Shown: positions 18,641-28,011, numbered from the stretch's first letter. The stretch is 39,512 nt of DNA from Nevskiales bacterium (GCA_035574475.1 DATLYR010000003.1:1-39512); one strand, 5' to 3'. Notes: generated from the letters alone by a model not told the origin. Numbers and translations are program-made.

Positions 18641-19048
18641 TCAGGCCCTCGCTCCGTTGTCGCCGGTCTCGGCGGTCTCGTCCTCGCCGAAGCTCTCGCG
18701 CTCGCGGCGACGGCCCTCGTCACGGCCTTCCTGCGACTTCATCATGATCGACGGCTCGGTCTCCGGGCCGGGGCGGCTCAGGGTCAGGCTGCGGATCACG
18801 GCGTCGTTGAAGCGGAACGCGCTCTCCAGCTCGGTCAGGGTGGTCTGGCCGCACTCGATGTTCATCAGCACGTAGTGGGCCTTGTGCACCTTCTGGATCG
18901 GGTAGGCCAGCTGGCGGCGACCCCAGTCCTCGACGCGGTGCACCTTGCCCTGCTGGGATTCGATCATGCCGCGATAACGCTCGATCATCGCCGGCACTTG
19001 CGGGCTCTGGTCCGGGTGGACCAGGAAGACGATTTCGTAATGACGCAT
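18641..19048 (-). CDS. rpsF: 30S ribosomal protein S6
   Basis: 135-aa S6 beginning [19 protein letters not shown], with [27 protein letters not shown]. It has a charged C-terminal tail ([16 protein letters not shown]) of about 30 residues, comparable to other gammaproteobacterial S6 tails. It is the first gene of rpsF-rpsR-rplI. Its strong ribosome site AAGGAG can pair with an upstream CTCCTT, see the leader feature. Confidence 0.97.
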   Translation of the reverse strand: MRHYEIVFLVHPDQSPQVPAMIERYRGMIESQQGKVHRVEDWGRRQLAYPIQKVHKAHYVLMNIECGQTTLTELESAFRFNDAVIRSLTLSRPGPETEPSIMMKSQEGRDEGRRRERESFGEDETAETGDNGARA

Positions 19049-19055
19049 TCAGCGC

Positions 19056-19122
19056 CTCCTTGTGGGTGATGCCCCCCGCAGCGCGGTGGAGCAAGGAGTT
19101 TTCCGGGCCCGATGGCCCGGAA
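19056..19122 (-). promoter_or_regulatory. rpsF: Candidate S6:S18 autoregulatory leader of the rpsF operon
   Basis: On the minus strand a perfect hairpin TTCCGGGCC/GGCCCGGAA with an ATCG loop (19101-19122) is followed two bases later by CTCCTTG (19092-19098). That segment is exactly complementary to CAAGGAG (19056-19062), the ribosome site of rpsF. The 29-base loop between them contains CCGC/GCGG and the CCG trinucleotide typical of S6:S18 leader RNAs. Known S6:S18 leaders repress translation when the protein dimer binds. Pairing is read directly; the ligand is inferred from the family and position. The first hairpin could instead end the rlmB transcript. Confidence 0.5.
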
Positions 19123-19165
19123 GGCGCGCAAATATACGTGAATCAGGCGGTTGGCGCAATCCGCC

Positions 19166-19903
19166 TCAGCCGCGCTGCCGCAGGGCCTCGTACAGGCAGA
19201 CGGCGGCCGCGACCGACACGTTCAGGCTTTCGACGCTGCCGCGCATCGGGATGCGCACCAGCAGGTCGCAGTGCTCGCGGGTCAGGCGGCGCAGGCCCTT
19301 TTCCTCCGCGCCCAGCACCAGGGCCAGCGGCCCCTTGAGGTCGGTCTGGTACAGGCTCTGGCCGGCTTCGCCGGCCGCACCGATGACCCAGATCCCGCGC
19401 TGCTGCAGTTCGCGCAGGCTGCGGGCCAGGTTGGTGACCTGGATGAAGGGCAGCACCTCGGCGGCGCCGGCGGCGGCCTTGCGCGCCACGGGGGTCAACC
19501 CGACGGCGCGGTCACGCGGCGCGATCACCGCATCCACGCCGGCGGCGTCGGCGGTGCGCAGGCAGGCGCCGAGGTTGTGCGGGTCCTGCACGCCGTCCAG
19601 CACCAGCAGGAAGGGTGCATGGCCCAGGCCGTCCAGCAGGGCCTCCAGGTCGGGCTCGCCGAGCGCCCGGCCGGCGTTGACCTGGGCCAGCACGCCCTGG
19701 TGGTTGACGTCCGGCGCCCGCCGGTCGAGTTCGCTGCCTTCAACGAGCTGCAGCGGCACGCCGCGCTCGCGGGCCAGCGCCTGCAGTTCCGCGCTGCGCC
19801 TGTCCTCGCGCCCGCGGCGCAGCCAGACCTGGCGCGCAGCGCCGCCACGCAGCGCGGCGAACACCGCGTGCCAACCGGCGACCAGACCGGCCTCCTCAGC
19901 CAC
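19166..19903 (-). CDS. rlmB: 23S rRNA (guanosine2251-2'-O)-methyltransferase
   Basis: SPOUT-class SpoU methyltransferase acting on G2251 of the 23S P-loop. The 245-aa protein has an N-terminal L30e-like domain (AGWHAVFAALRG) and the SpoU motifs NLGACLRTADAAGVDAVIAP, LVLGAEEKGLRRL and IPMRGSVESLNVSVAAAV. Its start overlaps the rnr stop by 8 bases, the standard rnr-rlmB arrangement. Confidence 0.96.
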   Translation of the reverse strand: MAEEAGLVAGWHAVFAALRGGAARQVWLRRGREDRRSAELQALARERGVPLQLVEGSELDRRAPDVNHQGVLAQVNAGRALGEPDLEALLDGLGHAPFLLVLDGVQDPHNLGACLRTADAAGVDAVIAPRDRAVGLTPVARKAAAGAAEVLPFIQVTNLARSLRELQQRGIWVIGAAGEAGQSLYQTDLKGPLALVLGAEEKGLRRLTREHCDLLVRIPMRGSVESLNVSVAAAVCLYEALRQRG

Positions 19904-22178
19904 GCCGACGTTTCCCGCGCTTTGGCCCGCGGCCCTGGGCCGGTCGCGCGCCCGGTTCGGCCGACAGCGACCCCGGCGCCAGCACCGGTTCGAAATCGAT
20001 CTTGCGCTCGTCCAGGTTCACGCGCAGCACGCGCACCCGGATGCGGTCGGCCAGATGCCAGATGCGGCCGCTGCGCTCGCCGCGCAGGCGGTGGTGGCGT
20101 GGTTCGTGATGGTAGTAGTCGTTGGGCAGACTGCTGACGTGCACCAGTCCTTCCGCGTAGACGCGCTCGATCTCGACGAACAGTCCAAAAGGAGTCACGC
20201 CGGTGATGAGGCCGTCGAACTCTTCGCCGACGCGGTCCAGCATGAACTCGCACTTCAGCCAGCTGACGGCGTCGCGCGTGGCCTCGTCCGCACGGCGCTC
20301 GGTCATCGAGCAGTGCGTGCCCAGCCCCTGCATCAGCGTGGTCGTATACGGGAACTGCTCCGGCCGGCGCCGTGCCAGCGCATGCTTGATGGCGCGGTGC
20401 ACCAGCAGATCGGGGTAACGCCGGATCGGCGAGGTGAAATGTGTATAGCAGTCCAGCGCCAGGCCGAAGTGGCCGATGTTCTCGGGCGTGTACACCGCCT
20501 GCGCCAGCGAGCGCAGCAGCACGGTCTGGATCAGGTGCGCGTCGGGCCGTCCCTGGATGGCGCTCAGCAGTCTGGCGTAGTGCCGCGGTTCGGGCGAGGC
20601 ACCGCCGCCCAGGCTCAGGCCCAGTTCGTTGAGAAAGGCGCGCAGCTCTTCCAGCCGGTCGGCCTCGGGCCCGGCGTGGACGCGGTACAGCAGCGGCAGC
20701 TTGCGAGCCGTCAGGAACTCAGCCGCCTGCACGTTGGCGGCGATCATGCACTCCTCGATGATGCGGTGTGCCTCGGTGCGCACCACCGGTATCACGTCCT
20801 CGATCTTGCGGTCCGGCCCGAACTTGATCTTGGTCTCGGTGGTCTCGAAATCGATCGCGCCGCGCCGCTGACGCGCCGCGAACAGCGCGCGGAACACGCC
20901 CTGTAAATGGCGCAGCTGCGGCAGCAGCGCCGCATGGCCCAACTGCTCCGCCACGGCCGGACTGTCGAGCATCGCCGCGACTTGGTCGTAGGTCAGGCGC
21001 GCCTGCGAACGCATCACCGCGTTGTGGAAACGCGCGCCGCTCACCTGCCCCTGCGGGCTCACCTGCATCTCGCAGGCCAGGCACAGGCGATCCACACCGG
21101 GATTCAGCGAGCACAGGCCATTGGACAGCGCCTCCGGCAGCATCGGGATGACCTGACCGGGAAAATACACCGAGGTGCCGCGCAGCTCGGCCTCACGGTC
21201 CAGCGCGCTGCCCGGCGTCACATAGGCCGATACGTCGGCAATGGCGACCCAGAGTGTCCAGCCGCGCCCCTGCGGCTCGGCGTACACGGCGTCGTCGAAG
21301 TCGCGCGCATCGGCACCGTCGATGGTCACCAGCGGCATCGCGCGCAGGTCCAGCCGGCCGCGCGTGTGCGCCTCCGGGACTTCGGGCGACAGACCGGCAG
21401 CCTCCTGCAAGACGTCCGCCGGCCACTCGTGCGGCAGGCCGTGCGCGCGGACGGCGATGTCGATCTCCATGCCGGGCGCCATGTGCTCGCCCAGCACCTC
21501 GACGATGCGGCCGATGGGCTGCGTGCGCTTGTCCGGCGGCTGCACGATCTCGGCAGTGACGATCTGCCCCGGGCGCGCGGCGCCGCGGTCGGCAGGCGGG
21601 ATGAGAATGTCCTGGCTGATGCGCGCGTTGTCCGGCATGACCACGCCGATGCCGTGCTCCTCGACATAGCGGCCGACGACCCGCGTGTTGCGCCGCTCCA
21701 GCACGTCCACCAGCGAACCCTCGCGCCGCCCGCGATGGTCACGGCCGGTGATGCGCACCAGCGCGCGGTCGCCATGCAGCAACGCGCGCATCTGCCGCGG
21801 CGACAGGAAAACGTCGTCACCGCCGTCGTCGGGCTTCAGGAAGCCATAGCCGTCGCGGTGGCCGATCACCGTGCCATGCACCAGGTCCATGCGCGTGGTC
21901 AAGCCGTAGGCGCCCTTGCGGTTCTGCACCAGCTGGCCGTCGCGGATCATGGCGCCCAGGCGCTTGCGCAGCGCTTCCTGGTCCTGCGGCTCGTCCAACC
22001 CGAACAGGGCCTGCAAGGCGGACAGTTCCACCGGCTCGCCGCGTTCGGCCAGCAACTGCAGGATCAGTTCCCGGCTCGGCACCGGCCGCGCATAGCGCTC
22101 GTGCTCACGCGCGTGCGCGGGATCGTGGCGGCGCCAGTCGCGGGGGTTTGCACTCGATTTTCCGTTCTTTCTTTTCAT
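19896..22178 (-). CDS. rnr: Ribonuclease R
   Basis: 3'-5' exoribonuclease able to degrade structured RNA and involved in trans-translation and rRNA quality control. The 760-aa protein has an N-terminal helix-turn-helix-like region (about 32-95), cold-shock domains (about 100-270), the RNB catalytic domain with DGADARDFDD (287-296), an S1 domain near the C-terminus (FDGLITGVTPFGLFVEI) and a basic tail (RGPKRGKRRRG). It is slightly shorter than E. coli RNase R (813) but complete. It diverges from tRNA-Leu. Confidence 0.97.
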   Translation of the reverse strand: MKRKNGKSSANPRDWRRHDPAHAREHERYARPVPSRELILQLLAERGEPVELSALQALFGLDEPQDQEALRKRLGAMIRDGQLVQNRKGAYGLTTRMDLVHGTVIGHRDGYGFLKPDDGGDDVFLSPRQMRALLHGDRALVRITGRDHRGRREGSLVDVLERRNTRVVGRYVEEHGIGVVMPDNARISQDILIPPADRGAARPGQIVTAEIVQPPDKRTQPIGRIVEVLGEHMAPGMEIDIAVRAHGLPHEWPADVLQEAAGLSPEVPEAHTRGRLDLRAMPLVTIDGADARDFDDAVYAEPQGRGWTLWVAIADVSAYVTPGSALDREAELRGTSVYFPGQVIPMLPEALSNGLCSLNPGVDRLCLACEMQVSPQGQVSGARFHNAVMRSQARLTYDQVAAMLDSPAVAEQLGHAALLPQLRHLQGVFRALFAARQRRGAIDFETTETKIKFGPDRKIEDVIPVVRTEAHRIIEECMIAANVQAAEFLTARKLPLLYRVHAGPEADRLEELRAFLNELGLSLGGGASPEPRHYARLLSAIQGRPDAHLIQTVLLRSLAQAVYTPENIGHFGLALDCYTHFTSPIRRYPDLLVHRAIKHALARRRPEQFPYTTTLMQGLGTHCSMTERRADEATRDAVSWLKCEFMLDRVGEEFDGLITGVTPFGLFVEIERVYAEGLVHVSSLPNDYYHHEPRHHRLRGERSGRIWHLADRIRVRVLRVNLDERKIDFEPVLAPGSLSAEPGARPAQGRGPKRGKRRRG

Positions 22179-22197
22179 GTGTTTTCCTGCAGCGGCG

Positions 22198-22226
22198 TTG
22201 ACTTTGCCCGCCGCTGCGATTAGATT
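22198..22226 (+). promoter_or_regulatory. Sigma-70 promoter of tRNA-Leu
   Basis: TTGACT (22198-22203), a 17-bp spacer and TAGATT (22221-22226) are followed by a GC-rich discriminator (CTCGCCGC). That is typical of stable-RNA promoters under stringent control. The tRNA begins 46 bases after the -10. Confidence 0.75.
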
Positions 22227-22271
22227 CTCGCCGCTTCAACGCTACGCCGCGTCGCGGCGGATGCGCCACCT

Positions 22272-22356
<85 letters not shown>

Positions 22357-22402
22357 AGCGCACATCCTAGCACGTACAGGATGATCCAACCGACGCAACG
22401 AT

Positions 22403-22426
22403 AACCCGCTTAAACAGCGGGTTTTT
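22403..22426 (+). terminator. Rho-independent terminator downstream of tRNA-Leu, island-encoded
   Basis: AACCCGCT/AGCGGGTT (8-bp stem, TAAAC loop) followed by T residues. It replaces the native tRNA terminator, which the island pushed to 31739-31762. Confidence 0.8.
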
Positions 22427-22471
22427 CGTCTGTAGCCGTCCAAACCCTTCCACTTGCATCCGGGCCGACGT

Positions 22472-22564
22472 GGGGATACGGTTGGGGATACGAGACGAGC
22501 GTATCCCCACGAGACTCGAACCTGGGGCCCAACTCTCCCTCGGAAACGAGTCCAGCGTATCCCC
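22472..22564. repeat. GGGGATAC repeats, left end of island (candidate integrase/Xis arm sites)
   Basis: Two direct copies of GGGGATAC at 22472-22479 and 22484-22491 (12-bp step), then two inverted copies GTATCCCC at 22501-22508 and 22557-22564. The last lies 11 bases before the integrase start, so binding there could also control integrase expression. Two more direct copies with the same 12-bp step are at the right end. Confidence 0.7.
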
Positions 22565-22575
22565 ACGGGGGCTGA

Positions 22576-23805
22576 ATGCCCAAGCACATCAAGCCACTGA
22601 CCGAGGTCCGCATCCGGAGCGCCAAGCCCGACCAGTACCCGCTGTGGGACGGTGGCGGCCTGCACCTGATCCGCGATCCGGCCGGCGCGCGGCGCTGGCG
22701 GCTCAAGTATTACCGGCCCGACGGCCGCGAGAACCGGATCGGCTTCGGCCCCTATCCCGACGTGCCACTGGCCGAGGCGCGCCGGCAGCGCGAGCGCGTC
22801 CGCGAGCTGCTGCGCCAAGGCACCGACCCCGCCGAGCATCGCAAGGCCCAGCGCGACGAGGCCAAGCGCGCCACCGTGGGCACGTTCGAGGCGGTCTCGA
22901 AGGCCTGGCGTGAGTTCAAGGGCAAGAGCTGGTCGCCGGAGAGCAAGCGCAAGGCCGAGTACGTGCTGAACACCTACCTGCTGCCCTCCCTGAAATCCCG
23001 ACAGGTTGCCACGCTGAAAAGCGCTGAGGTCGCGGCCGTGCTGCGCCGGATTGCCGACCGCACGCCCGACCTGGCCCGCAAGGCCCGCCAGTACGTGCAG
23101 GGCATCATCCGCTACGCGATCCGCGAAGGCCTGCGCGACGAAGGGCGAGTGCTGATCCTGGACGAGGTGCTGCCCAAGAGCGCCAAGGGTCACATCCCGG
23201 CGCAGACCCTGCCCGATGAGATTGCAGCGCTGATAAAGGCCGTGCGCGGCTACAGCTCGCACGTCACCCGCGCCGCCCTCTTGATGTGCGCGTACACCGC
23301 GCAGCGGCCGGGCACGGTCGCTTCGATGCGCTGGGACGAGATAGCGCAGGATGTGGCCGAGTGGCGCATCCCGCCGGCCAAGATGAAGATGCGGCACACG
23401 CACATCGTCCCCCTGCCCCGCCAAGCCCTAGAACTGCTGACGGAGATGCAGCAGTACACCGCCGGGCGCGAGTACGTGTTTCCACCCCTGGCGCGCCAGC
23501 ACAATCCGCACCTGCACCGTGACGCGCTGAGCAATGCACTGCGGGACATGGGCTTTGCCGGCAAGCATGCGCCGCACGGCTTCCGGGGGATGTTCCGCAC
23601 TGCCGGCCGTGAGCGCCTGGGGATAGATTCCGACGTGCTGGAGGCGCAGCTAGCACACGCCAAGCGCGGCGACGTGCAGAAGGCCTACGACCGCACCACG
23701 TTCGATGAGACGCGGCGCCGGGCTATGCAGCGCTGGGCCGACTACCTGGACGGGCTCGAACACAAACGGGAAAAGGTTGTTTCAATCCGCGCGAAACGGG
23801 CTTGA
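22576..23805 (+). CDS. Tyrosine integrase, P4-like (DUF4102 N-terminal domain)
   Basis: Site-specific recombinase catalysing insertion and excision of the island at tRNA-Leu. The 409-aa protein has the N-terminal DUF4102 arm-binding domain (about 5-95, with YPLWDGGGLHLIRDPAGARR), a core-binding domain (about 100-190) and the catalytic domain with Arg244 (TAQRPGTV), His334 and Arg337 (HGFRGMF), His361 (LAHAKRGD) and nucleophile Tyr371 (AYDR). All catalytic residues are present, so the enzyme looks active. Start ATG 22576 has GGGGG just upstream. It lies directly beside the tRNA in the same orientation, the usual arrangement. Confidence 0.95.
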   Translation: MPKHIKPLTEVRIRSAKPDQYPLWDGGGLHLIRDPAGARRWRLKYYRPDGRENRIGFGPYPDVPLAEARRQRERVRELLRQGTDPAEHRKAQRDEAKRATVGTFEAVSKAWREFKGKSWSPESKRKAEYVLNTYLLPSLKSRQVATLKSAEVAAVLRRIADRTPDLARKARQYVQGIIRYAIREGLRDEGRVLILDEVLPKSAKGHIPAQTLPDEIAALIKAVRGYSSHVTRAALLMCAYTAQRPGTVASMRWDEIAQDVAEWRIPPAKMKMRHTHIVPLPRQALELLTEMQQYTAGREYVFPPLARQHNPHLHRDALSNALRDMGFAGKHAPHGFRGMFRTAGRERLGIDSDVLEAQLAHAKRGDVQKAYDRTTFDETRRRAMQRWADYLDGLEHKREKVVSIRAKRA

Positions 23806-23809
23806 GCAG

Positions 23810-26485
23810 TCAGCCGATCTTGTCCGCGATCTGCTTGTGGACTGACCGGCCCGCCTCATCCTCGGCGACCGCAAACAGAAACAGGCAACGGCCGCCGCTG
23901 GATTTCTCCCATTGATCGCCGACTTGCTTCTTTTCGCGGGAGTCGTCGTTAGTCTTGTAGGGATCCCCCTTGTATTCGACCGCCAGCACGCGACCGTCAT
24001 CCATCTCGGCGATGAAGTCCGGATAGAAATAATCCGTGGCGGTTGGCAGCCAGAAGGAGAATTTTTCCTGTCGCTCGATATTCCGCACCCAGTGCTTGAC
24101 CTTCGGGTGCGAATCAAGCGCCTGTGCGCAAATAAACTCCTCGGAGCGCTGGCCCGCACCCGTCTTTTCGCGCAGGTCATGGATGACGGGATAAAAGTGC
24201 TTCGTGAACTCGTAACTGCCCTGATAGCAGTTGCGCGCCGGGTATTGCCCTGGCTGAAACTGGAAGCTGAGCGGCGCGGCCTTGTCTGCCGGCGCGACGG
24301 CCATCTCGAACAGCCGCCCCTGAAAGCCTTGGGCTATCGCTAACTGTCGCAACCGCAAAATTTCCGCGTTGATTGCCTGTGCCAGCAAGTGACGGGCGCG
24401 TACCAGTGCAGTCAGTGTGAACCCACGCTCCTTGGTCAGGTGCGTAACCATCTTGACCAGATAGGCCTGTAGCTGCGTCTGCAAGATGTAGGGCTTGCGT
24501 GTTTGGGCATCCAGCCAGCGCACCAAGTCCTGCTCGCTGACCGTTCCCGCGACTGCGTTGAGGTTGAGCTGCTGGGCGTCTACGTGGCGGTACTTCACCC
24601 GCTCGCCGTTTACGTCAATCTCGAAGGAATTGACGGTTTCATGGATGGCGAACCCTTCCAGCTTTACCGGGCTATCCAGCAGGTTCCAGTCGCCCACGCT
24701 GCTCAAGGTTTCGCGTTCGACGACCTCCAGATAGCCGTCAAGCTTGAGACAGAGTTGCGGCACAGGGGCAAAGCCTGCGCCCAGTTGCGCCGGCGCCAGC
24801 AGCGCGCGGCGCATGGCGCGGTGCGCGTCAAACTGCTGCTTGACCGACTCGCGCGCCTTGGCCGGCACGGACTGCGTGATGAAGGTTTCCGCCTGCGCCA
24901 GGGCTTCGGCATCCAGATTGCCCTTGAGCAGCACGGTGGCACCTGTCGAGGTTGGGCGGATGTCCACCGCCTTTTTCACATCCTCCGGCCAATGCTGCGT
25001 ATCCGGCGCCTGTTCAAGCTCGATATGGCAATCGGGAATCGTCGGCTTCGGTGGAGCCGTGCCCGTGCCGCCGTCCAATGCCAACGGCTGCTGCGGAACC
25101 AGCACGCTGCTGGCCTCGAACCGCTCAAAGCCCATGTTCTGCACCATGCGGTCCTTGAGGTTGGCCGCGGCCTCGGCGAAGTTGGCGGCGACGATGTGCG
25201 CGTAAGCCTTGTTCAGCGGCTCCTGCTGGCGTGTCTTGGCGTAGGGCATCCGCAGCACGCGGCCCAGTAGCTGCTCAACGTCCTTGGCGGACGACACGGA
25301 TTGCAGGGAAGCCAGCACGTAGGCGAAGGAACAATCCCAGCCCTCTTTCAGGGCCTCCACCGTGATGACATAGCGCACCGGGCAGGCGGGATCGAACAAA
25401 TTGATCCCGTCCAGCTCTTTCTGCGCCCCGGTCGCCACCGCGATCTGCGCCTCGGGGATGTGCAGTTCCTCCAGCAGGTGCTTGCGAACCACATCCACGG
25501 TGGCTTCACCACCCTTGGGCTGCGCCTGGATCAACACAATCGGGCGCACGTAGTCGCTTTCCTTCTGCGCCACCGTTTCCAGCCGCGTGCGCGTCAGCAG
25601 CGCATCGCGCAGGCAGCTCTGCCAACCGTCCGGGTGCTCAGCGAGCACGATGGGCAGCTTAATCATCTGCTCCGCTTTCAGCTCCGCGGCGGCGACGTGA
25701 TACAGCACGTTGTTGCCGGGCACCGGCGTTGCGGTCAGCTCCACCACGCAACTGGGGTTGAGCCGGCCTAGGGATTTGAAGAAGCGGTCCGTGCGGTTGT
25801 TATGCGCTTCGTCCACGATGACGATGGGCCGCTGCTGGTTCAGCCAGTTGGCGACGGAATATTTCACCCGCCCAACGTCTGCGGCGGCCAGGAACGGCTG
25901 GTTCTGCAAGTCGTCCGCCGTGACCTTCTCCAGTCCTTCGGCAGCGCTCGGCGGCAGATTCTCGAAGTGCGGCGCCAGCTCCTCGAAGAAGGAATAGACA
26001 TTGCGCTTGGCAGTATCGCTAACGTTGAAGGATTGGATCGTCGCCACCACCACGATGCAGGCCTTGCCCACGTCCTGCGTGCCGATGGTTTGCAGGCTTT
26101 CAAGGTCGCAGACCAGCACGCGGTCGCCGAAGTGCTGACCCAGCGCGTGCCGGTAGGGATGATGCGCGTTGCTCAGGCTTTCCAGCGTTTGCGCGCGGAT
26201 GGCGTCGGAGGGCGTCAGCCACAGGACGACGGGCGCATCGGTGTCCAGCATGGTTTTGCCCGCCAACGGCACGGTATGCGCGGCCAGCAGCGTCTTGCCG
26301 CCGCCAGTGGGCACGCGCAGGCAGACGCTCGGCACCACGCCGAACACGGGCTGATAGGGCTCCGTGCGTCCTTGCGCGGTCAGCGCCACCTTGAAGGCCT
26401 CGGCCACCGGCATCCGGCGGCAGGCCTGGAGGAACGCGGCCAGCGCCGCCAGGGCATCTTCTTGGTATCGCTTGAGGGTGAGCAT
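23810..26485 (-). CDS. Type III-like restriction endonuclease, Res subunit
   Basis: Superfamily-2 helicase/nuclease that cleaves unmodified DNA in complex with Mod. The 891-aa protein has Walker A PTGGGKT (59-65), the DEAH box VIVDEAHNN (225-228), LTATP (about 250-254), the motif VI-like QLLGRVLRMP and a C-terminal PD-(D/E)xK nuclease with Pro822-Asp823 and Glu837-x-Lys839 (VLAVEYKG). All catalytic motifs are intact, so it appears functional. It is somewhat shorter than EcoP15I Res (~970 aa). Its start lies 5 bases after the mod stop with no clear ribosome site, suggesting coupled translation. Confidence 0.92.
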   Translation of the reverse strand: MLTLKRYQEDALAALAAFLQACRRMPVAEAFKVALTAQGRTEPYQPVFGVVPSVCLRVPTGGGKTLLAAHTVPLAGKTMLDTDAPVVLWLTPSDAIRAQTLESLSNAHHPYRHALGQHFGDRVLVCDLESLQTIGTQDVGKACIVVVATIQSFNVSDTAKRNVYSFFEELAPHFENLPPSAAEGLEKVTADDLQNQPFLAAADVGRVKYSVANWLNQQRPIVIVDEAHNNRTDRFFKSLGRLNPSCVVELTATPVPGNNVLYHVAAAELKAEQMIKLPIVLAEHPDGWQSCLRDALLTRTRLETVAQKESDYVRPIVLIQAQPKGGEATVDVVRKHLLEELHIPEAQIAVATGAQKELDGINLFDPACPVRYVITVEALKEGWDCSFAYVLASLQSVSSAKDVEQLLGRVLRMPYAKTRQQEPLNKAYAHIVAANFAEAAANLKDRMVQNMGFERFEASSVLVPQQPLALDGGTGTAPPKPTIPDCHIELEQAPDTQHWPEDVKKAVDIRPTSTGATVLLKGNLDAEALAQAETFITQSVPAKARESVKQQFDAHRAMRRALLAPAQLGAGFAPVPQLCLKLDGYLEVVERETLSSVGDWNLLDSPVKLEGFAIHETVNSFEIDVNGERVKYRHVDAQQLNLNAVAGTVSEQDLVRWLDAQTRKPYILQTQLQAYLVKMVTHLTKERGFTLTALVRARHLLAQAINAEILRLRQLAIAQGFQGRLFEMAVAPADKAAPLSFQFQPGQYPARNCYQGSYEFTKHFYPVIHDLREKTGAGQRSEEFICAQALDSHPKVKHWVRNIERQEKFSFWLPTATDYFYPDFIAEMDDGRVLAVEYKGDPYKTNDDSREKKQVGDQWEKSSGGRCLFLFAVAEDEAGRSVHKQIADKIG

Positions 26486-26490
26486 GGCGA

Positions 26491-28011
26491 TCAGCGCGTC
26501 TTGATGTCGTAGGGGATCTGTTTGAAGGTGACGCCCGCGGCAACCAGCGCCGCGTCGCCCAAGCGCGTGGTTTCGCCGTAAATCACCTTCGGCCCGTCAT
26601 GCGGGTAGCGTTCATTGAGCATCTGCAGGATGGGGCGCGTCAGCACGTTGCCACCGTCCGGCCGCTTGTCGCCCAGAATGCCGTTGAACAGCAGGTAGTA
26701 GGCCGTGCCGTTGTGCCGGCCCAACAGCGGTTTGTTGAACGTCTTGGCTGCCGGGGTTGCCGTCTCGAAATGCCAGATGAACGCGGCCAGTGTGCCGAAG
26801 CGTACTTCGGGATTGATGCGGCCATCGGCGTCGAACGCCGCCTGGCCCAGCGTACAGAAGCGGAAGCCGCCACCACCTTTCCAGCCCACCGCTTCGCTAA
26901 TGCCGCCCTGCTCACCCTCGATGACCTTTTGCAGGCGTGGGATGCAGTGCGTGCGGGCATGCTCGCCCATCTCGATTCCGATATAGCGGCGGCCCATCTT
27001 GTGTGCGACGGCGGCGGTTGTACCCGAACCAAGGAAGGAATCCAGAACGATGTCGCCAGGCTGAGTAGAAATGTTCAATGCCCGCTCTATCAGCCGTTCC
27101 GGCTTTGGCGTACCGAAGGATTCCTCGCCGGGGAACAGCGCGCGCATTTCGTTTTTGGAAGTGCGGTTACTGCCCACTGCGTCCTTGCCCCACAACGTAC
27201 GCGGCACAAGGTCGCTGACCTCCGACAGGTAACGCTTGATGCTCGGCCGCGCGTCTCCATTCGGCCCCCACCAGATTCGACCGTCTGCATCCAAGGCGCG
27301 CAACTTCTCCTCAGAAACTCGCCAGTACCGGCCCGGTGGCGGTGAGAAGGTCCGGCCTGTTGGACCCGTGATGCTGTACTGGCCTTTTGAATATGGTTTG
27401 TTCGCGTAAGGGTCTCCAGGAAGCCAGGGGCCGCGTTCGTCGTTGTCAGGGTTCGTGTAGATCGAGTTGGCTTCCTCCGTGCGTGCCAACTTTATCGGCG
27501 TCCAATCGGGATGACGCGCGTAGACGTGGATGTAGTCGTGGTCGCTGGAGAACTGACGTGCTGAGTTTCGCGGCGAGTCGGCTTTTTCCCAGATAACGGT
27601 CGTAACAAAGTTTGCCCGGCCAAAAACTTCGTCCATGAGCACCTTGAGGTAGTGCCCTTCGTTGTCGTCAATGCTGACCCAGATGCTTCCCTCCTCCGCG
27701 AGTAGTTCACGCAGCAGCACTAGACGCGGATACATCATGCTCAGCCATTGGCTGTGCTCAAGCTTGTCGTCGTAGTGCTCGAATGCGGACTGCGTGTTGT
27801 AGGGCGGGTCAATGAAAATGCACTTCACCCGCCCGGCATAGACCGGAATCAGCGCCTTGAGCGCCAGCAGGTTGTCGCCCTGGATCAGCAGATTGTCCGG
27901 CGGGTTTTCCTCGCTGCCGCCATGCACGGCCTCCTGCTTGAGCAGGTGAACCGGCACCGAGCGCGTGGCCTCCTTCGCCTGATTTTTGTTGACCCAATCC
28001 AGAAACGGCAT
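26491..28011 (-). CDS. Type III-like DNA methyltransferase, Mod subunit (beta class)
   Basis: Probably an N6-adenine methyltransferase that protects host DNA and gives the RM complex its specificity. The 506-aa protein has motif IV DPPYNT (68-73) near the N-terminus and motif I DSFLGSGTT (324-332) after a variable target-recognition region (about 140-290). The order IV-TRD-I is that of beta-class Mod proteins. The start (ATG 28011) has GGGGA 8 bases upstream. It forms an operon with res. The shared divergent promoter region with the 28140 gene is described separately. Recognition sequence cannot be predicted. Confidence 0.93.
   Translation of the reverse strand: MPFLDWVNKNQAKEATRSVPVHLLKQEAVHGGSEENPPDNLLIQGDNLLALKALIPVYAGRVKCIFIDPPYNTQSAFEHYDDKLEHSQWLSMMYPRLVLLRELLAEEGSIWVSIDDNEGHYLKVLMDEVFGRANFVTTVIWEKADSPRNSARQFSSDHDYIHVYARHPDWTPIKLARTEEANSIYTNPDNDERGPWLPGDPYANKPYSKGQYSITGPTGRTFSPPPGRYWRVSEEKLRALDADGRIWWGPNGDARPSIKRYLSEVSDLVPRTLWGKDAVGSNRTSKNEMRALFPGEESFGTPKPERLIERALNISTQPGDIVLDSFLGSGTTAAVAHKMGRRYIGIEMGEHARTHCIPRLQKVIEGEQGGISEAVGWKGGGGFRFCTLGQAAFDADGRINPEVRFGTLAAFIWHFETATPAAKTFNKPLLGRHNGTAYYLLFNGILGDKRPDGGNVLTRPILQMLNERYPHDGPKVIYGETTRLGDAALVAAGVTFKQIPYDIKTR

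Noticed and set aside
22363-22383. CATCCT...AGGATG inverted repeat next to attL as the recombination core
   Set aside because: Only 6-bp arms, no counterpart at attR.
22513-22523. Inverted copy of the tRNA T-arm (complement AGGTTCGAGTC) as an extra attachment site
   Set aside because: Eleven bases match, but the T-arm consensus is common and there is no acceptor or CCA part; chance or incidental similarity is likely.
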